Positions 25,025 through 35,052 of a stretch of DNA of 64,000 bases are shown here, piece after piece. This DNA comes from Amycolatopsis mediterranei (lineage in GTDB: Bacteria > Actinomycetota > Actinomycetes > Mycobacteriales > Pseudonocardiaceae): assembly GCF_026017845.1 (NCBI RefSeq), contig NZ_CP100416.1:4929176-4993175 (forward strand), written 5' to 3'. Below the pieces are notes generated by a model, which saw only the letters and a program-made list of their open reading frames with translations, made no database searches and was not told the DNA's origin. Both the position numbers and the translations under genes were made by a program. Position 1 is the first letter of the stretch. Every line of letters starts with the position of its first letter.

Positions 25025-25630
25025 TCACTTGGCCGGGTACTGCTGTTCTTGCAGCAGCGTGGCCAGGTGGACGGCGTTGCGGACCAGGGTCGCGTTCGTC
25101 GAGGCCACGGCCTCCGGCGTCTCGTCGAGGTCCTGGTAGTCACCGCCCTGCATGGCTTCGCCGTTCCAGTACGTCGCGCCCTGGGCCGGGACCGTGAAAC
25201 CGACGTCGTTCAGCGCTTGGAACAGGTCCGCGATGATCTTGTGGGCGCCGTCCTCGTTGCCGACCACCGCGGCCACCCCGACCTTGCCGAACATCGCCGG
25301 GCGGCCCTCGTCGTCCGTTTCGGACAGTTCCGCGTCGAGGCGTTCCAGCACCCGCTGCGCGACGCTCGACATGTGGCCGACCCACGTCGGGGTGGCGATC
25401 AGCAGGACGTCGGCGGCGGCGATCTTGCGCCGGATGTCCGGCCACGCGTCCCCGTTGCCCATGTCGGCCTCGACGCCCGGGCGGACGTCGTGGTCGACCA
25501 CGCGGACCAGCTCGCCGGTGGCGCCGCGTTCGGCGAAGAGGTCGAGCAGCTGCCGCGCCATGAGGTCGCTGCTCGACTTCGCGGGCGACGGCTTGAGCGT
25601 GCAGGTCAGCGCGAGAACGCGCAGGGTCAT
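25025..25630 (-). CDS. Flavodoxin-fold NAD(P)H-dependent FMN reductase-like protein
   Basis: 201 residues. N-terminal LALTCTLKPSPAKSSSD is the phosphate-binding loop of NADPH:FMN reductase-like flavodoxins, and ATPTWVGHMSSVAQRVLERLD is the second flavin-contact region. Likely binds FMN; substrate unknown (quinone or flavin). It is the last gene of the seven-gene carbamoyltransferase-heptose operon, its ATG overlapping the UGD stop by four bases, an odd partner for sugar enzymes. Confidence 0.87.
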   Translation of the reverse strand: MTLRVLALTCTLKPSPAKSSSDLMARQLLDLFAERGATGELVRVVDHDVRPGVEADMGNGDAWPDIRRKIAAADVLLIATPTWVGHMSSVAQRVLERLDAELSETDDEGRPAMFGKVGVAAVVGNEDGAHKIIADLFQALNDVGFTVPAQGATYWNGEAMQGGDYQDLDETPEAVASTNATLVRNAVHLATLLQEQQYPAK

Positions 25631-26937
25631 GACTGCCTCCTGGGATGGGTGCCGACGCCGACGTGGGCGAACCCGGCCTCGGCGAGGACGTCGGGATCGA
25701 GCAGGTTGCGGCTGTCGACGACGACCGCCCGGTCGGCCGCGACGGCCAGCCGGGCCCAGTCGAGGTCCCGGAACTCGGGCCACTCGGTGAGCACGACGAG
25801 CGCCGCGGCGTCCTTGGCCACCAGGTACGGGTCGTCGACGACCTGGACCGCCCCCGTGCCGGGCACGCACGCGACGGCCGGGTCGTGCGCGGTCAGCTCG
25901 GCACCCGCGCGGGCCAGGTCGTCGGCCACGGCCAGGGCGGGGGAGTCGCGCAGGTCGCCGGTGCCCGCCTTGAAGGCCAGGCCCAGCAGGCCGATGCGGG
26001 CTCCGGCGAGGGACCCGGCCGGAGAACCGGTCACGGCCTGCCGCACGGCCCGCACCACCCGGGCGCGCTGCCGGGCGTTGACGCGGACCGCGTCGCGCAG
26101 GATGCCGAAGTCGACGCCCGCCGCCTCGGCCGCGTGCAGCAGGGCGGAGGTGTCCTTCGGCAGGCACGAACCACCCCAGCCGGGGCCGGGGGCGAGGAAC
26201 TCCGGGCCGATCCGCGCGTCGAGGCCCATGGTGCGCGAGACCTCGCGGACGTCCGCGCCGAACCGCTCGCACAGTTCGGCCAGGACGTTCACGTAGGACA
26301 GTTTCACGGCGAGGAACGCGTTGCTCGCGTACTTCGCGAGTTCGGCGCTGGCCGAATCGGTCGCCACCACCGGGGCGCCGGTCGGCTCGTACAGCCGGGC
26401 GACCCGCCGCGCCGCCGGCGAGTCCGCCGGGTCCGTGCCGACGACGACCCGGTCCGGGTGCAGGAAGTCTTCGACGGCGTGCCCTTCGCGGAGGAACTCC
26501 GGGTTGGCCACCACCGGCAGGTCGTCGCGGCCCAGCAGGCGGGGCAGCCGCGCCGCGGTGCCGACCGGCACCGTCGACTTGGTGACCAGCACGCAGCCGG
26601 GCCGCAGCAGCCGCCCGAGCTGCGGCACGACGTGTTCGAGCACGCCGAGGTCGGGGCGCCCGTCCTCGGCCGGCGGCGTCGGCAGGCACAGGAAGACGAG
26701 GTCCGCGCCGTAGAGCTCCGACTGGGCGGTGGTGAAGCTCAGCGTCCGGTCGGCGAGGCCCTGGCCGACGAGCTCGGCCAGACCGGGCTCCGCGATCGAC
26801 ACGACGCCACGGCCCAGTTCGTCCACTTTGGACGCGTCGGCGTCCACGCAGGTGACCCGGTGCCCGAGCCGCGCGAAGCAGCCGGCACTGGTCAGCCCGA
26901 CGTAGCCCGCGCCGACGATCCCGATGTGCTCAGCCAT
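25627..26937 (-). CDS. ugd: UDP-glucose 6-dehydrogenase
   Basis: 436 residues, full length. NAD-binding IGIVGAGYVGLTSAGCFA at the N-terminus, KSTVPVG, and NPEFLREG. The catalytic Cys is in GPGWGGSCLPKDT, and the C-terminal domain has the GLAFKAGTGDLRDSPA signature. Oxidises UDP-glucose to UDP-glucuronate, the substrate of the UDP-xylose synthase-like epimerase encoded at 32293-33258. The start overlaps the end of the GT9 gene by 8 bp. Confidence 0.94.
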   Translation of the reverse strand: MAEHIGIVGAGYVGLTSAGCFARLGHRVTCVDADASKVDELGRGVVSIAEPGLAELVGQGLADRTLSFTTAQSELYGADLVFLCLPTPPAEDGRPDLGVLEHVVPQLGRLLRPGCVLVTKSTVPVGTAARLPRLLGRDDLPVVANPEFLREGHAVEDFLHPDRVVVGTDPADSPAARRVARLYEPTGAPVVATDSASAELAKYASNAFLAVKLSYVNVLAELCERFGADVREVSRTMGLDARIGPEFLAPGPGWGGSCLPKDTSALLHAAEAAGVDFGILRDAVRVNARQRARVVRAVRQAVTGSPAGSLAGARIGLLGLAFKAGTGDLRDSPALAVADDLARAGAELTAHDPAVACVPGTGAVQVVDDPYLVAKDAAALVVLTEWPEFRDLDWARLAVAADRAVVVDSRNLLDPDVLAEAGFAHVGVGTHPRRQS

Positions 26938-27874
26938 GCGCCACCCGCACTTCCAGGGCCGAACGCGTCGCGGCCAGCACGCGCTCCTCGCCGAGCAGCA
27001 GCAAGCCGCCGTCGGGCTCCTCGCCGTGCGGGTCGCCGACATTGCCCGCCCACAGCACGACGTGCTGCCGCGCGGACGGCGGCGGGCCCCACAGCCGCGG
27101 CGGCGTCGGGCCGAACAGCAGCACCGACGGCGTGCCGAACGCCGTGGCGAGGTGTCCGACACCGGTGTCGCCGCAGACGACGAGTGCCGCCCCGGCCACC
27201 AGCGCGGCCAGTTCCGCCAAGCCGGTGCGCCCGGCCAGCACGGCGTCCTCGCCGAGCCCGGCCGCCTCGGCGATCGAAACCGCGAGGTCGCGTTCGGCGG
27301 CGCTGCCGGTGAGCACCACGCGGTGCCCGCGCGCGGCGAGGTCCCGCACGACGGTCGCGAACCGCCCGGGCGGCCACCGCCGGGCCGGGAACGCCGCGCC
27401 GGGGTGCACCACGACGGCGTCCGGGGCCGGGCTCGGGCCCGGCGGCACGGGCAGGGTCAGCGCCGACCGGTCCGCCGCCAGGTGGTGGTATTCGACGAGC
27501 CGGCACCAGCGGTCGACCTCGTGCAGGTCGTCGCGCCACTCGAGGCCCGCGACGTCGGGGAAGTCGGGGTGGCGGTGGGTCAGCAGCTCGGCGGGATCGG
27601 CGACGAGCAGGTCGTGGATGCTCTCCGGGCCGCTGCCGTGCAGGTTCACCGCGAGCCGCGGCGGCGGGCCGGGCCAGGCGAGCTCGCCGAGCTTCGGGGT
27701 CGGCAGCAGCTCGTCGACCGCGTCGATCAGCTCGACGAGGTCCCGCAGGCTTTCCGGCGCGGCCAGCACCAGCCGGTCGCCGGGGTACCCTGCGCGCAAG
27801 GCGCGCAGCGCGGGTACCGCCGTCAGCAGGTCCCCGACGCCGAGCGCGCGCAGGACGAGGACCGCGGCACTCAC
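26930..27874 (-). CDS. GT9-family glycosyltransferase, second copy
   Basis: 314 residues, GT-B fold, family 9: VLVLRALGVGDLLTAVPALRALR at the N-terminus and VVCGDTGVGHLATAFGTPSVLLF in the donor site. A second heptosyltransferase-type enzyme in the locus, only distantly like the one at 19421. The GTG at 27874 overlaps the stop of the SDR gene by four bases; an alternative GTG at 27880 is less well placed. Confidence 0.89.
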   Translation of the reverse strand: MSAAVLVLRALGVGDLLTAVPALRALRAGYPGDRLVLAAPESLRDLVELIDAVDELLPTPKLGELAWPGPPPRLAVNLHGSGPESIHDLLVADPAELLTHRHPDFPDVAGLEWRDDLHEVDRWCRLVEYHHLAADRSALTLPVPPGPSPAPDAVVVHPGAAFPARRWPPGRFATVVRDLAARGHRVVLTGSAAERDLAVSIAEAAGLGEDAVLAGRTGLAELAALVAGAALVVCGDTGVGHLATAFGTPSVLLFGPTPPRLWGPPPSARQHVVLWAGNVGDPHGEEPDGGLLLLGEERVLAATRSALEVRVAHG

Positions 27875-28557
27875 GGCCACGACCCCTCCTCCGAAGCGCA
27901 CACGACCAGCTCGCGGACCTCGGCGCCCGGCGGCTGCTGCAGCGCGAACACGACGGTGTTCGCGACGTGCTCGGGCTGGTTGAGCTTCGCGTCCGGCGGC
28001 GGCTTGTACTGGTCGGTGCGGTCGTCGAAGAAGTGCGTCCACATCCCGCCCGGGATGAGCAGCGTGACGCCGACGCGCCCGGCCAGCTCGGCGGCGAGCG
28101 CGCGGGTGAACCCGACGACACCGAACTTCGAGGCGCAGTAGGCGGTCGCGTCGCTCACCGCCTTGATGCCCAGGGTGGACGCGACCGTGACGACTGTGCC
28201 GTGGGAGCGTTCCAGGTAGGGGAGCGCGGCGCGGATCACCGCGGCCGTGCCGAGCAGGTTCACCTTGACGACCCGCTCCCAGTCCTCTGTGGACACTTCG
28301 CCGAGCGGGCCGCAGGCGTCGGTGCCGGCGGCGGTGAAGACGCCGTCCAGGCCGCCCGCTCGCTCGGCGAGCTCACGCACCGCCGCCTCGGTCGCGGCGG
28401 TGTCGGTCAGGTCGGCTTCGACGTATTCGGCCGGATCTTGCGGGCGGACGCGGTCGAGGACGTACGGGGTGCCACCGGCCTTGCGGACGGCGTCGACGGT
28501 GGCGGCGCCGAGTCCGGACGCACCGCCGGTGATCAGGACGTTGCCGAGGGGTCGCAT
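27871..28557 (-). CDS. Short-chain dehydrogenase/reductase in the heptose operon
   Basis: 228-residue classical SDR: LITGGASGLGAATVDAV cofactor loop, TVASTLGIKAVSDATAYCASK with the Ser, Tyr and Lys catalytic residues. Possibly modifies a nucleotide sugar or a lipid-linked intermediate. It is too short to be the extended-SDR ADP-heptose epimerase HldD. ATG at 28557, 25 bp after hldE, in a tightly packed operon. Confidence 0.88.
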   Translation of the reverse strand: MRPLGNVLITGGASGLGAATVDAVRKAGGTPYVLDRVRPQDPAEYVEADLTDTAATEAAVRELAERAGGLDGVFTAAGTDACGPLGEVSTEDWERVVKVNLLGTAAVIRAALPYLERSHGTVVTVASTLGIKAVSDATAYCASKFGVVGFTRALAAELAGRVGVTLLIPGGMWTHFFDDRTDQYKPPPDAKLNQPEHVANTVVFALQQPPGAEVRELVVCASEEGSWP

Positions 28558-28582
28558 CGCTCTCCTTCGCGGGCGAGGGGGT

Positions 28583-29950
28583 TCAGGCACTGGCCGCCGC
28601 GGCGACCAGCCGGGACGTCGAGTAACCGGGCACGGTCGGGACGAGCACGACTTCGCCGCCGTGCCGTTCGACCACTTCGCGTTCGGGCAGGACCGCTTCC
28701 GCGTAGTCGCCGCCCTTCACCCACACGTCCGGGCGCAGCTTCTCCAGGACGGCGGTGGGCGAAGGCTCGTCGAAGACGGCGACGGCGTCCACAAAGGACA
28801 GAGCGCAGAGGAGTCGGGCGCGGTCGCGGTCGCGGACCAGCGGGCGGCCGGGGCCCTTCAGACCCCGCACCGACGCGTCGGAATTGAGGCAGACGACGAG
28901 CGCGTCGCCGAGGGCGCGGGCCTGCCGCAGCAGGCTCACGTGCCCGGGGTGCAGCAGGTCGAAGCAGCCGCCGGTGGCGATCAGTCGGCCGCCGGTTGCG
29001 CGGATCCGCTCGGCGAGGCCGAAGGCGTCGGTCGCCGGCTGCGGGTCGGGCACCGGGCCGTCGTTCGTGGACAGCGCGGTCGCGCCGCCGGCGGCGACGA
29101 ACCGGGCGGCCGCCTCGACCGCGGTCACCACGGCTTCGGTCGTGTCCGCGCCGCCGAGCAGGGCCGCGGCGGCCGCGGCGGCGAACCGGTCGCCCGCGCC
29201 GCACGTGTCGGGCGCGGCGTGGCCCGGCATCCGTGCCGCGGCGGGGATCGGGACGGTCGTTTCGCCGAGGCCGTCGGCCAGCACCGCGCCGCGGGCCCCG
29301 GTGGTCACCGCGACCGCGTCGGCGTGCCAATGGCCGCGCAGCAGCTTGGCGAGCTCGGCCGGTTCCTCGTGCCCGGCGAGCACCGCGCGCGCCTCGGCGA
29401 GGTTCGGGGTGACCAGCCGCGTGCCGGGCACCGGCTGGGCGCCGCGGGGGTGCGGGTCCCAGACCACCGGGATCCGCTCGGCCAGCTCCCGCAGGACCCG
29501 CCGGACGTCCGGGTTGCGCGTCAGGCCGCGGCCGTAGTCGGCCACGAGGATCGCGCCGGCCTCCGCCAGGACGTCGTGCACCCGGGTGGGCAGCGGGTCG
29601 GCGGTCGCCGTGCCGTCGCCGGAATCCAGGCGCAGCAACGACTGCCCGCCCGCGCGGATCCGGGTCTTGCACACCGTCGTGCCGCGCAGCGGCAGCGGCA
29701 GCACGGTGACGTCCGGTTCCAGCAGCCCGGTGAGGGCGTGGCCGCCTTCGTCGTCACCCAGCGGCGTGACCAGGACGACCTCGGCCGCCGACCGCGCGGC
29801 CAGCAGCGCGGCCAAGCCGGCCCCGCCCGGGCGGCGGCGCCGGTCCGTCAGGTCGACCACCGGCACCGGCGCCTCCGGGCACAGCCGCTCGGCGGTGCCT
29901 TCGGCGTCGACGTCCAGCAGCGTGTCGCCGAGGACGACCAGTGGCCTCAC
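28583..29950 (-). CDS. hldE: Bifunctional heptose-7-P kinase / heptose-1-P adenylyltransferase (HldE-like)
   Basis: 455 residues. Residues 1 to about 310 are a PfkB/ribokinase-type domain (VVLGDTLLDVDAEG, PGGAGLAA, catalytic DTCGAGDRFAA). Residues about 325-455 are a nucleotidyltransferase (ATGGCFDLLHPGHVSLLRQA with the HxGH motif, VKGGDY, YSTSRLV). This is the RfaE/HldE order, which makes heptose-1,7-bisphosphate and, after GmhB action, ADP-heptose. The GTG start overlaps the gmhA stop (GTGA). Together with gmhA and the GmhB fusion it completes the pathway to ADP-D-glycero-manno-heptose. Confidence 0.93.
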   Translation of the reverse strand: MRPLVVLGDTLLDVDAEGTAERLCPEAPVPVVDLTDRRRRPGGAGLAALLAARSAAEVVLVTPLGDDEGGHALTGLLEPDVTVLPLPLRGTTVCKTRIRAGGQSLLRLDSGDGTATADPLPTRVHDVLAEAGAILVADYGRGLTRNPDVRRVLRELAERIPVVWDPHPRGAQPVPGTRLVTPNLAEARAVLAGHEEPAELAKLLRGHWHADAVAVTTGARGAVLADGLGETTVPIPAAARMPGHAAPDTCGAGDRFAAAAAAALLGGADTTEAVVTAVEAAARFVAAGGATALSTNDGPVPDPQPATDAFGLAERIRATGGRLIATGGCFDLLHPGHVSLLRQARALGDALVVCLNSDASVRGLKGPGRPLVRDRDRARLLCALSFVDAVAVFDEPSPTAVLEKLRPDVWVKGGDYAEAVLPEREVVERHGGEVVLVPTVPGYSTSRLVAAAASA

Positions 29951-30507
29951 GCGGTCACCCCGAGCGCGGTGTCGAGGGCCGCGCACAGGCCGTGCACCAG
30001 CACCAGGTGCATTTCCTGCACGGTCGCGACGGTCGGCGCTTCGACCGTCACGGCGTCGTCGCACAGGGCGGCGAGGGGGTTCGGGGCGGGCCCGGTCAGC
30101 GCCCAGGTCGTCACGCCCAGCTCGTGCGCGGCCTTCGCGGCGGCGACGACGTTCTGGCTGCCACCGCTGGTGGACAGGCACACCAGCACGTCGCCCGGCC
30201 GCCCGTGCGCGTGCACCTGGCGAGCGAAGACCTCGTGGTCGCCGTAGTCGTTGACGATCGCCGTGGTCGCGGACGTGTCCGCGTGCAGCGCGATGGCCGA
30301 GAGGGGACGGCGTTCGTGGCGGAACCGGCCGACGAGCTCGCCGGTCAGGTGCTGGGCTTCGGCCGCGCTGCCGCCGTTGCCGCAGGCGAGCAGCCGGCCG
30401 CCGGCTTCGAACACGCCGACCAGGTGCCGTCCCCACGCGGTTATCTTGGGGGCGGATTCGCGGGTCCGCTCGGCGGCTTCGGCCAACGCGGCGAGATGGT
30501 CTTCCAT
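29947..30507 (-). CDS. gmhA: Sedoheptulose-7-phosphate isomerase (GmhA)
   Basis: 186-residue SIS-domain enzyme. The diagnostic GNGGSAAEAQHLTGELVGR motif plus ALHADTSATTAIVNDYG, STSGGSQNV and a C-terminal TVQEMHLVLVHGLC match GmhA. It turns sedoheptulose-7-phosphate into D-glycero-D-manno-heptose-7-phosphate, the first committed heptose step. The ATG overlaps the carbamoyltransferase stop by one base (TGATG). Confidence 0.94.
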   Translation of the reverse strand: MEDHLAALAEAAERTRESAPKITAWGRHLVGVFEAGGRLLACGNGGSAAEAQHLTGELVGRFRHERRPLSAIALHADTSATTAIVNDYGDHEVFARQVHAHGRPGDVLVCLSTSGGSQNVVAAAKAAHELGVTTWALTGPAPNPLAALCDDAVTVEAPTVATVQEMHLVLVHGLCAALDTALGVTA

Positions 30508-32180
30508 CACGGCACCTCCTTCTCCTCCGGCGACGCCGCGCCGGTTCGAGTGGATCGGGGACGCCGGAGCACGAACGGCCCCAGCGCGAGCAGGTCGATC
30601 GGGGCCGAGCCGAAGCACTCCAGCGCGTCCCGCGGCGAGTCGACCATCGGGCGGCCCGCGGTGTTGAGGCTGGTGTTGATCACGACCGGCAGGCCGGTCC
30701 GGCGCTCGAAGCCGGCCAGCATCCGGGCCAGCACCGGGTTTTCGCGTTCTTCGACGGTCTGCACGCGGGCGGTGCCGTCCACGTGCGTGATGGCCGGGAT
30801 GCGGTCGCGCCATTCTTCGGCGACGTCGTGCACGAACAGCATGTACGGGCTGGGCAGCGGGCCGCGGGCGAAGATCTCGGCCGCCCGCTCGGCCCGCACC
30901 ATCGGCGCCACCGGGCGGAACTGCTCGCGGCCCTTGACGTCGTTGAGCCGCTCGAGGTTGGCCTGGCGGCCCGGGTGGGCCAGCAGCGACCGGTGCCCGA
31001 GCGCCCGCGGGCCGAACTCGGCGCGGCCCTGGAACCAGGCGATCACCTCGTCGTTCGCCAGCGCTTCGGCGACGGTCTCGGCGAGGTCGTCCGGTCGCTC
31101 GTAGGGGAGTTTGGCCTTGATCAGGATTTCTTCGAGTTCGTCGTCGGTCCACCCGCGACCGAGCCCGGCGTCTCCCATGGACGTGCGGGGCTCCCCGGCT
31201 TCGGCCGCGAGCTGCAGGGCGGCGCCGAGCGCGGTGCCCGCGTCCCCGGCGGCGGGCTGCACCCAGATCCGGTCGAACGGGCCTTCGGCGTGCAGCCGGC
31301 TGTTGGCGACGCAGTTGAGCGCGATCCCGCCCGCCATCGCCAGGTCGCGTTGGCCGGTGGCGTCGTGCAGCCAGTCCGCCAGCTCCAGCAGGATGTCTTC
31401 GAGGACTTTCTGGACACTCGCGGCGAGATCGGCGTGCTGCCGGCTGAGCTGCTCGCCGGCTTTGCGGCGTGGGGCCAGCGAGGCCAGGTCGACGCCGGAG
31501 GCGTGGAACCCGCCGTCGCCGGTGACGTGGACGTGCTCGCAGAGTTCGTCGAGGAATTCGGGCTTGCCGTAGGAGGCGAGCGCCATGACCTTGTACTCGT
31601 CGCTGGACCGCGCGAAGCCGAGGTGCTCGGTCAGGTCCTCGTAGAGCAGGCCGAGGGAGTCCGGCAGCTTCTGCGCCGCCAGTTCCTTGAACCGGCCGTC
31701 GCGGTACTCACCGGCCAGGTAGGACGTGCTCTCGCCGCGGCCGTCGGCGACGAGCACGGCGCAGTCGCCGAACGGTGCGGCGAGCGCGGCCGACGCCGCG
31801 TGCGCGACGTGGTGCCGGACGAACTTGACGATGCCCGGGTCGAGTCCGGGCAAAGCGGACTTCAGGAACAGGGGCGCCCGCTTCGCGAATTCCGTCCGCA
31901 GCTCCTCGCCGCTCGGGTCGTGCCCGGGCAGGCCCGGCTCGACCAGGGCGGGGTCGTAGGAGTATCCGACGGCGTCGAGGTCCTTCGCGGACAGCCCCGC
32001 CTGGGCCAGGCACCAGGCGGCGGCCTGGGCGGGCTGTTCCCACGTGGAGAACGGCACCGCCTGCTTGCCGTGCTTGCGGCGGCTGAATCGTTCCTCTTCC
32101 GCCGCGGCGACGATCTCCCCGTCCACCACCAGTGCGGCGGCCGGGTCGTGGAAGACGGCATTGATCCCGAGTATGCGCAT
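30507..32180 (-). CDS. NodU/CmcH-family carbamoyltransferase
   Basis: 557 residues. The Kae1-like N-terminal domain (MRILGINAVFHDPAAALV, EEERFSRRKHGK, HHVAHAASAA, MAGGIALNCVANSRL) makes carbamoyl-adenylate. The C-terminal domain carries WFQGRAEFGPRALGHRSLL and a PVVINTSLN stretch. Such enzymes O-carbamoylate sugars in antibiotics, Nod factors and polysaccharides. First gene of the operon that continues into gmhA and hldE, so a carbamoylated heptose or glycan is likely. Preceded by a sigma-B-type promoter. Confidence 0.92.
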   Translation of the reverse strand: MRILGINAVFHDPAAALVVDGEIVAAAEEERFSRRKHGKQAVPFSTWEQPAQAAAWCLAQAGLSAKDLDAVGYSYDPALVEPGLPGHDPSGEELRTEFAKRAPLFLKSALPGLDPGIVKFVRHHVAHAASAALAAPFGDCAVLVADGRGESTSYLAGEYRDGRFKELAAQKLPDSLGLLYEDLTEHLGFARSSDEYKVMALASYGKPEFLDELCEHVHVTGDGGFHASGVDLASLAPRRKAGEQLSRQHADLAASVQKVLEDILLELADWLHDATGQRDLAMAGGIALNCVANSRLHAEGPFDRIWVQPAAGDAGTALGAALQLAAEAGEPRTSMGDAGLGRGWTDDELEEILIKAKLPYERPDDLAETVAEALANDEVIAWFQGRAEFGPRALGHRSLLAHPGRQANLERLNDVKGREQFRPVAPMVRAERAAEIFARGPLPSPYMLFVHDVAEEWRDRIPAITHVDGTARVQTVEERENPVLARMLAGFERRTGLPVVINTSLNTAGRPMVDSPRDALECFGSAPIDLLALGPFVLRRPRSTRTGAASPEEKEVP

Positions 32181-32236
32181 CGACCTGCCTCTGGCGTTCC
32201 GGTGCGGACTCGTGAGGCCCGCTCTCGCCTATAGCG

Positions 32237-32261
32237 CTACCCGGCGAAGTCGTTGATAAAC
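32237..32261 (-). promoter_or_regulatory. Sigma-B/F-type promoter for the seven-gene heptose operon
   Basis: GTTT, 15 bp, GGGTAG on the minus strand; about 56 nt before the ATG at 32180. It is the only promoter candidate I see for 32180 to 25025. Confidence 0.65.
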
Positions 32262-32292
32262 GGTCGCGCGCAAAAGCCCTGGGCGTCGCTAC

Positions 32293-33258
<966 letters not shown>

Positions 33259-33268
33259 GCCGTGGCGG

Positions 33269-33294
33269 CTACCCGGCCCCGGCGGCCGCAAAAC
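33269..33294 (-). promoter_or_regulatory. Sigma-B/F-type promoter for the UXS-like gene
   Basis: GTTT, 16 bp, GGGTAG on the minus strand, 10 nt before the ATG. Its -35 is one base from the -35 of the divergent promoter. Confidence 0.65.
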
Positions 33295-33295
33295 C

Positions 33296-33320
33296 GTGTA
33301 AGGGGGTGAAGAGCGGGTAA
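33296..33320 (+). promoter_or_regulatory. Sigma-B/F-type promoter for the pyruvyltransferase-GT2-GT2 operon
   Basis: GTGT, 15 bp, GGGTAA, 11 nt before the ATG at 33332. Confidence 0.65.
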
Positions 33321-33331
33321 GCGCCGGGACC

Positions 33332-34189
33332 ATGCGAGTTCTGCTCACCGGTTGGGCCAGTTTTCTGCACGGAGAAGCCACCGCGGGTGACGTCCTCAGC
33401 CTGCGCGCGGCCGGGAACGCGCTGGCGGAGGCGGGGATCGACCATCGGGTCGCGTGGAGCCCCGGCTTCCGGCCCGGCACCCTGCACCTGCCCGACGCGG
33501 CACCCGGCGACTACACGCACGTCGTCTTCGCCTGCGGCCCGGTGCACGGGCCGCAGGTGCGTTCGCTGCACGAGCGGTACGCGTCCTGCCGCCGGATCGC
33601 GGTCGGGGTGTCCGTGCCGGACGCCGAAGACCCGGCGGTCACCGGGTTCCACCGGGTCTTCCCGCGCGACGACGGCGGTACCGCCGAGCTCGACCTGGCG
33701 CTGGGCGCGCCGGTGTCGCCCACGCCGGTGCTCGGGGTGGTCCTGGCGCCGCACCAGCCGGAATACGGCAGCGCGGGGCGCCACGGCGACGTCCACGAGG
33801 CACTGACCGGCTGGCTCGCCGGCCTGGACTGCGCCCGCGTGCCACTGGACACCCGGCTTGCGCACGCGGACTGGGAGCGGTGCGCGACCCCGGACCAGTT
33901 CGCCGCCCTGGTGTCCAAAATGGACGCTCTGGTGACCACCCGGTTGCACGGGCTGGTCTTCGGGCTCAAGGCCGGGGTGCCGGTGCTCGCCGTCGACCCG
34001 GTGGCCGGCGGCGGGAAGGTGACCGCGCAGGGGAAGGCGCTGGACTGGCCGGTGGTGGCCGCCGAAGACGCCTGCGACACCGCGCTGCTCGACGCCCGCC
34101 TGAAGTGGTGCCTGCCCGCGTCGGTGCGGCCACCCGCGCACCCGGCCTCCCTGGCCGCGCTCGTGGACGAATTGGTGGGGTCGCGGTGA
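33332..34189 (+). CDS. Polysaccharide pyruvyl transferase-family protein
   Basis: 285 residues. The C-terminal half has the family core VSKMDALVTTRLHGLVFGLKAGVPVLAVDPV (GT-B-like donor site). The N-terminal half is divergent but starts with a Rossmann-like LLTGWASFLHGEATAGDVLSL. Family members add pyruvate ketals to cell-surface sugars (CsaB, WcaK). Shorter than the usual ~350 residues. First of a three-gene operon with two GT2 genes; its stop overlaps the next GTG (GTGA). No ribosome site is visible; probably leaderless. Confidence 0.82.
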   Translation: MRVLLTGWASFLHGEATAGDVLSLRAAGNALAEAGIDHRVAWSPGFRPGTLHLPDAAPGDYTHVVFACGPVHGPQVRSLHERYASCRRIAVGVSVPDAEDPAVTGFHRVFPRDDGGTAELDLALGAPVSPTPVLGVVLAPHQPEYGSAGRHGDVHEALTGWLAGLDCARVPLDTRLAHADWERCATPDQFAALVSKMDALVTTRLHGLVFGLKAGVPVLAVDPVAGGGKVTAQGKALDWPVVAAEDACDTALLDARLKWCLPASVRPPAHPASLAALVDELVGSR

Positions 34190-35052
34190 GCGCGCGCACG
34201 ACCGTCGTCATCGCCACCCGCAACCGGGCCGGCGAGCTGGCGCGCACCCTCGCGCGGCTGTCCGCGTTGGACCCCCGGCCGCCGGTCGTCGTGCTGGACA
34301 ACGCTTCCGAGGACGACACGGCCGACGTCGCCGGACGGCACGAGAACGTGCGCGTGATCCGCCTGCCGCAGAACCTCGGTGCGGCCGCGCGCACCCTCGG
34401 CGTCATCGCGGCCGACACACCGTACGTCGCCTTCAGCGACGACGACTCGTGGTGGGCGCCGGACGCGCTGGCCGAGGCGGAGCGGATCTTCGACGAGCAC
34501 CCGCGGACCGGCCTGCTCGCGGCGCGCACCCTCGTCGGGCCGGAATGCCGGGACGATCCGGTGACGCCCGAAATGGAGCGCAGCCCGCTGGGGCACCCGG
34601 CCGGCGCGCCCGGGCCGCTGGTGCTCGGCTTCCTCGCCTGCTCCGCGATCGTGCGCCGCACGGCGTACCTGCAGGTGGGCGGGTTCAGCCCGCTGCTGCA
34701 CTTCGGTGCGGAGGAACAGCTGCTGGCCTACGACCTGGCCGCGCGCGGCTGGGAGGTCTGCTACGTCGGGCGCCTGCGCGCCCACCACCACCCGTCGCCG
34801 TCGCGGCCGCCGTCGTCGTGGCGACGGCGGGCCGAACTGCGCAACCGGCTGCTCATCGCCGTGCTGCGCCGCCCACCGCGGGTCTGTCGCCGCGAGGTGG
34901 CGCGCACGCTCGTGCGGGCCCCCGGGGCCGTTCTCGGCGCGGTGCCGCGGCTGCCGCGCGCGCTGAGCTCGCGGCGCGTCCTGCCCGCCCACGTCGAACA
35001 CCAGGCCCGGACTCTGGAAAGGACCGCCGAATGGCGCGAATCTCGGTCGTGA
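34186..35052 (+). CDS. GT2-family glycosyltransferase (first of tandem pair)
   Basis: 288 residues, GT-A fold. TVVIATRNRAGELARTL, VVVLDNASEDDT, AFSDDDSWWAPDALA (DxD) and VGGFSPLLHFGAEEQLLAYDLAARGW are the family 2 motifs. The C-terminal Arg-rich helices may lie on the membrane. Overlaps the preceding stop (GTGA) and overlaps the next gene by 22 bp. Closely similar in layout to the next gene product, so the pair arose by duplication. Confidence 0.9.
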   Translation: MSARTTVVIATRNRAGELARTLARLSALDPRPPVVVLDNASEDDTADVAGRHENVRVIRLPQNLGAAARTLGVIAADTPYVAFSDDDSWWAPDALAEAERIFDEHPRTGLLAARTLVGPECRDDPVTPEMERSPLGHPAGAPGPLVLGFLACSAIVRRTAYLQVGGFSPLLHFGAEEQLLAYDLAARGWEVCYVGRLRAHHHPSPSRPPSSWRRRAELRNRLLIAVLRRPPRVCRREVARTLVRAPGAVLGAVPRLPRALSSRRVLPAHVEHQARTLERTAEWRESRS

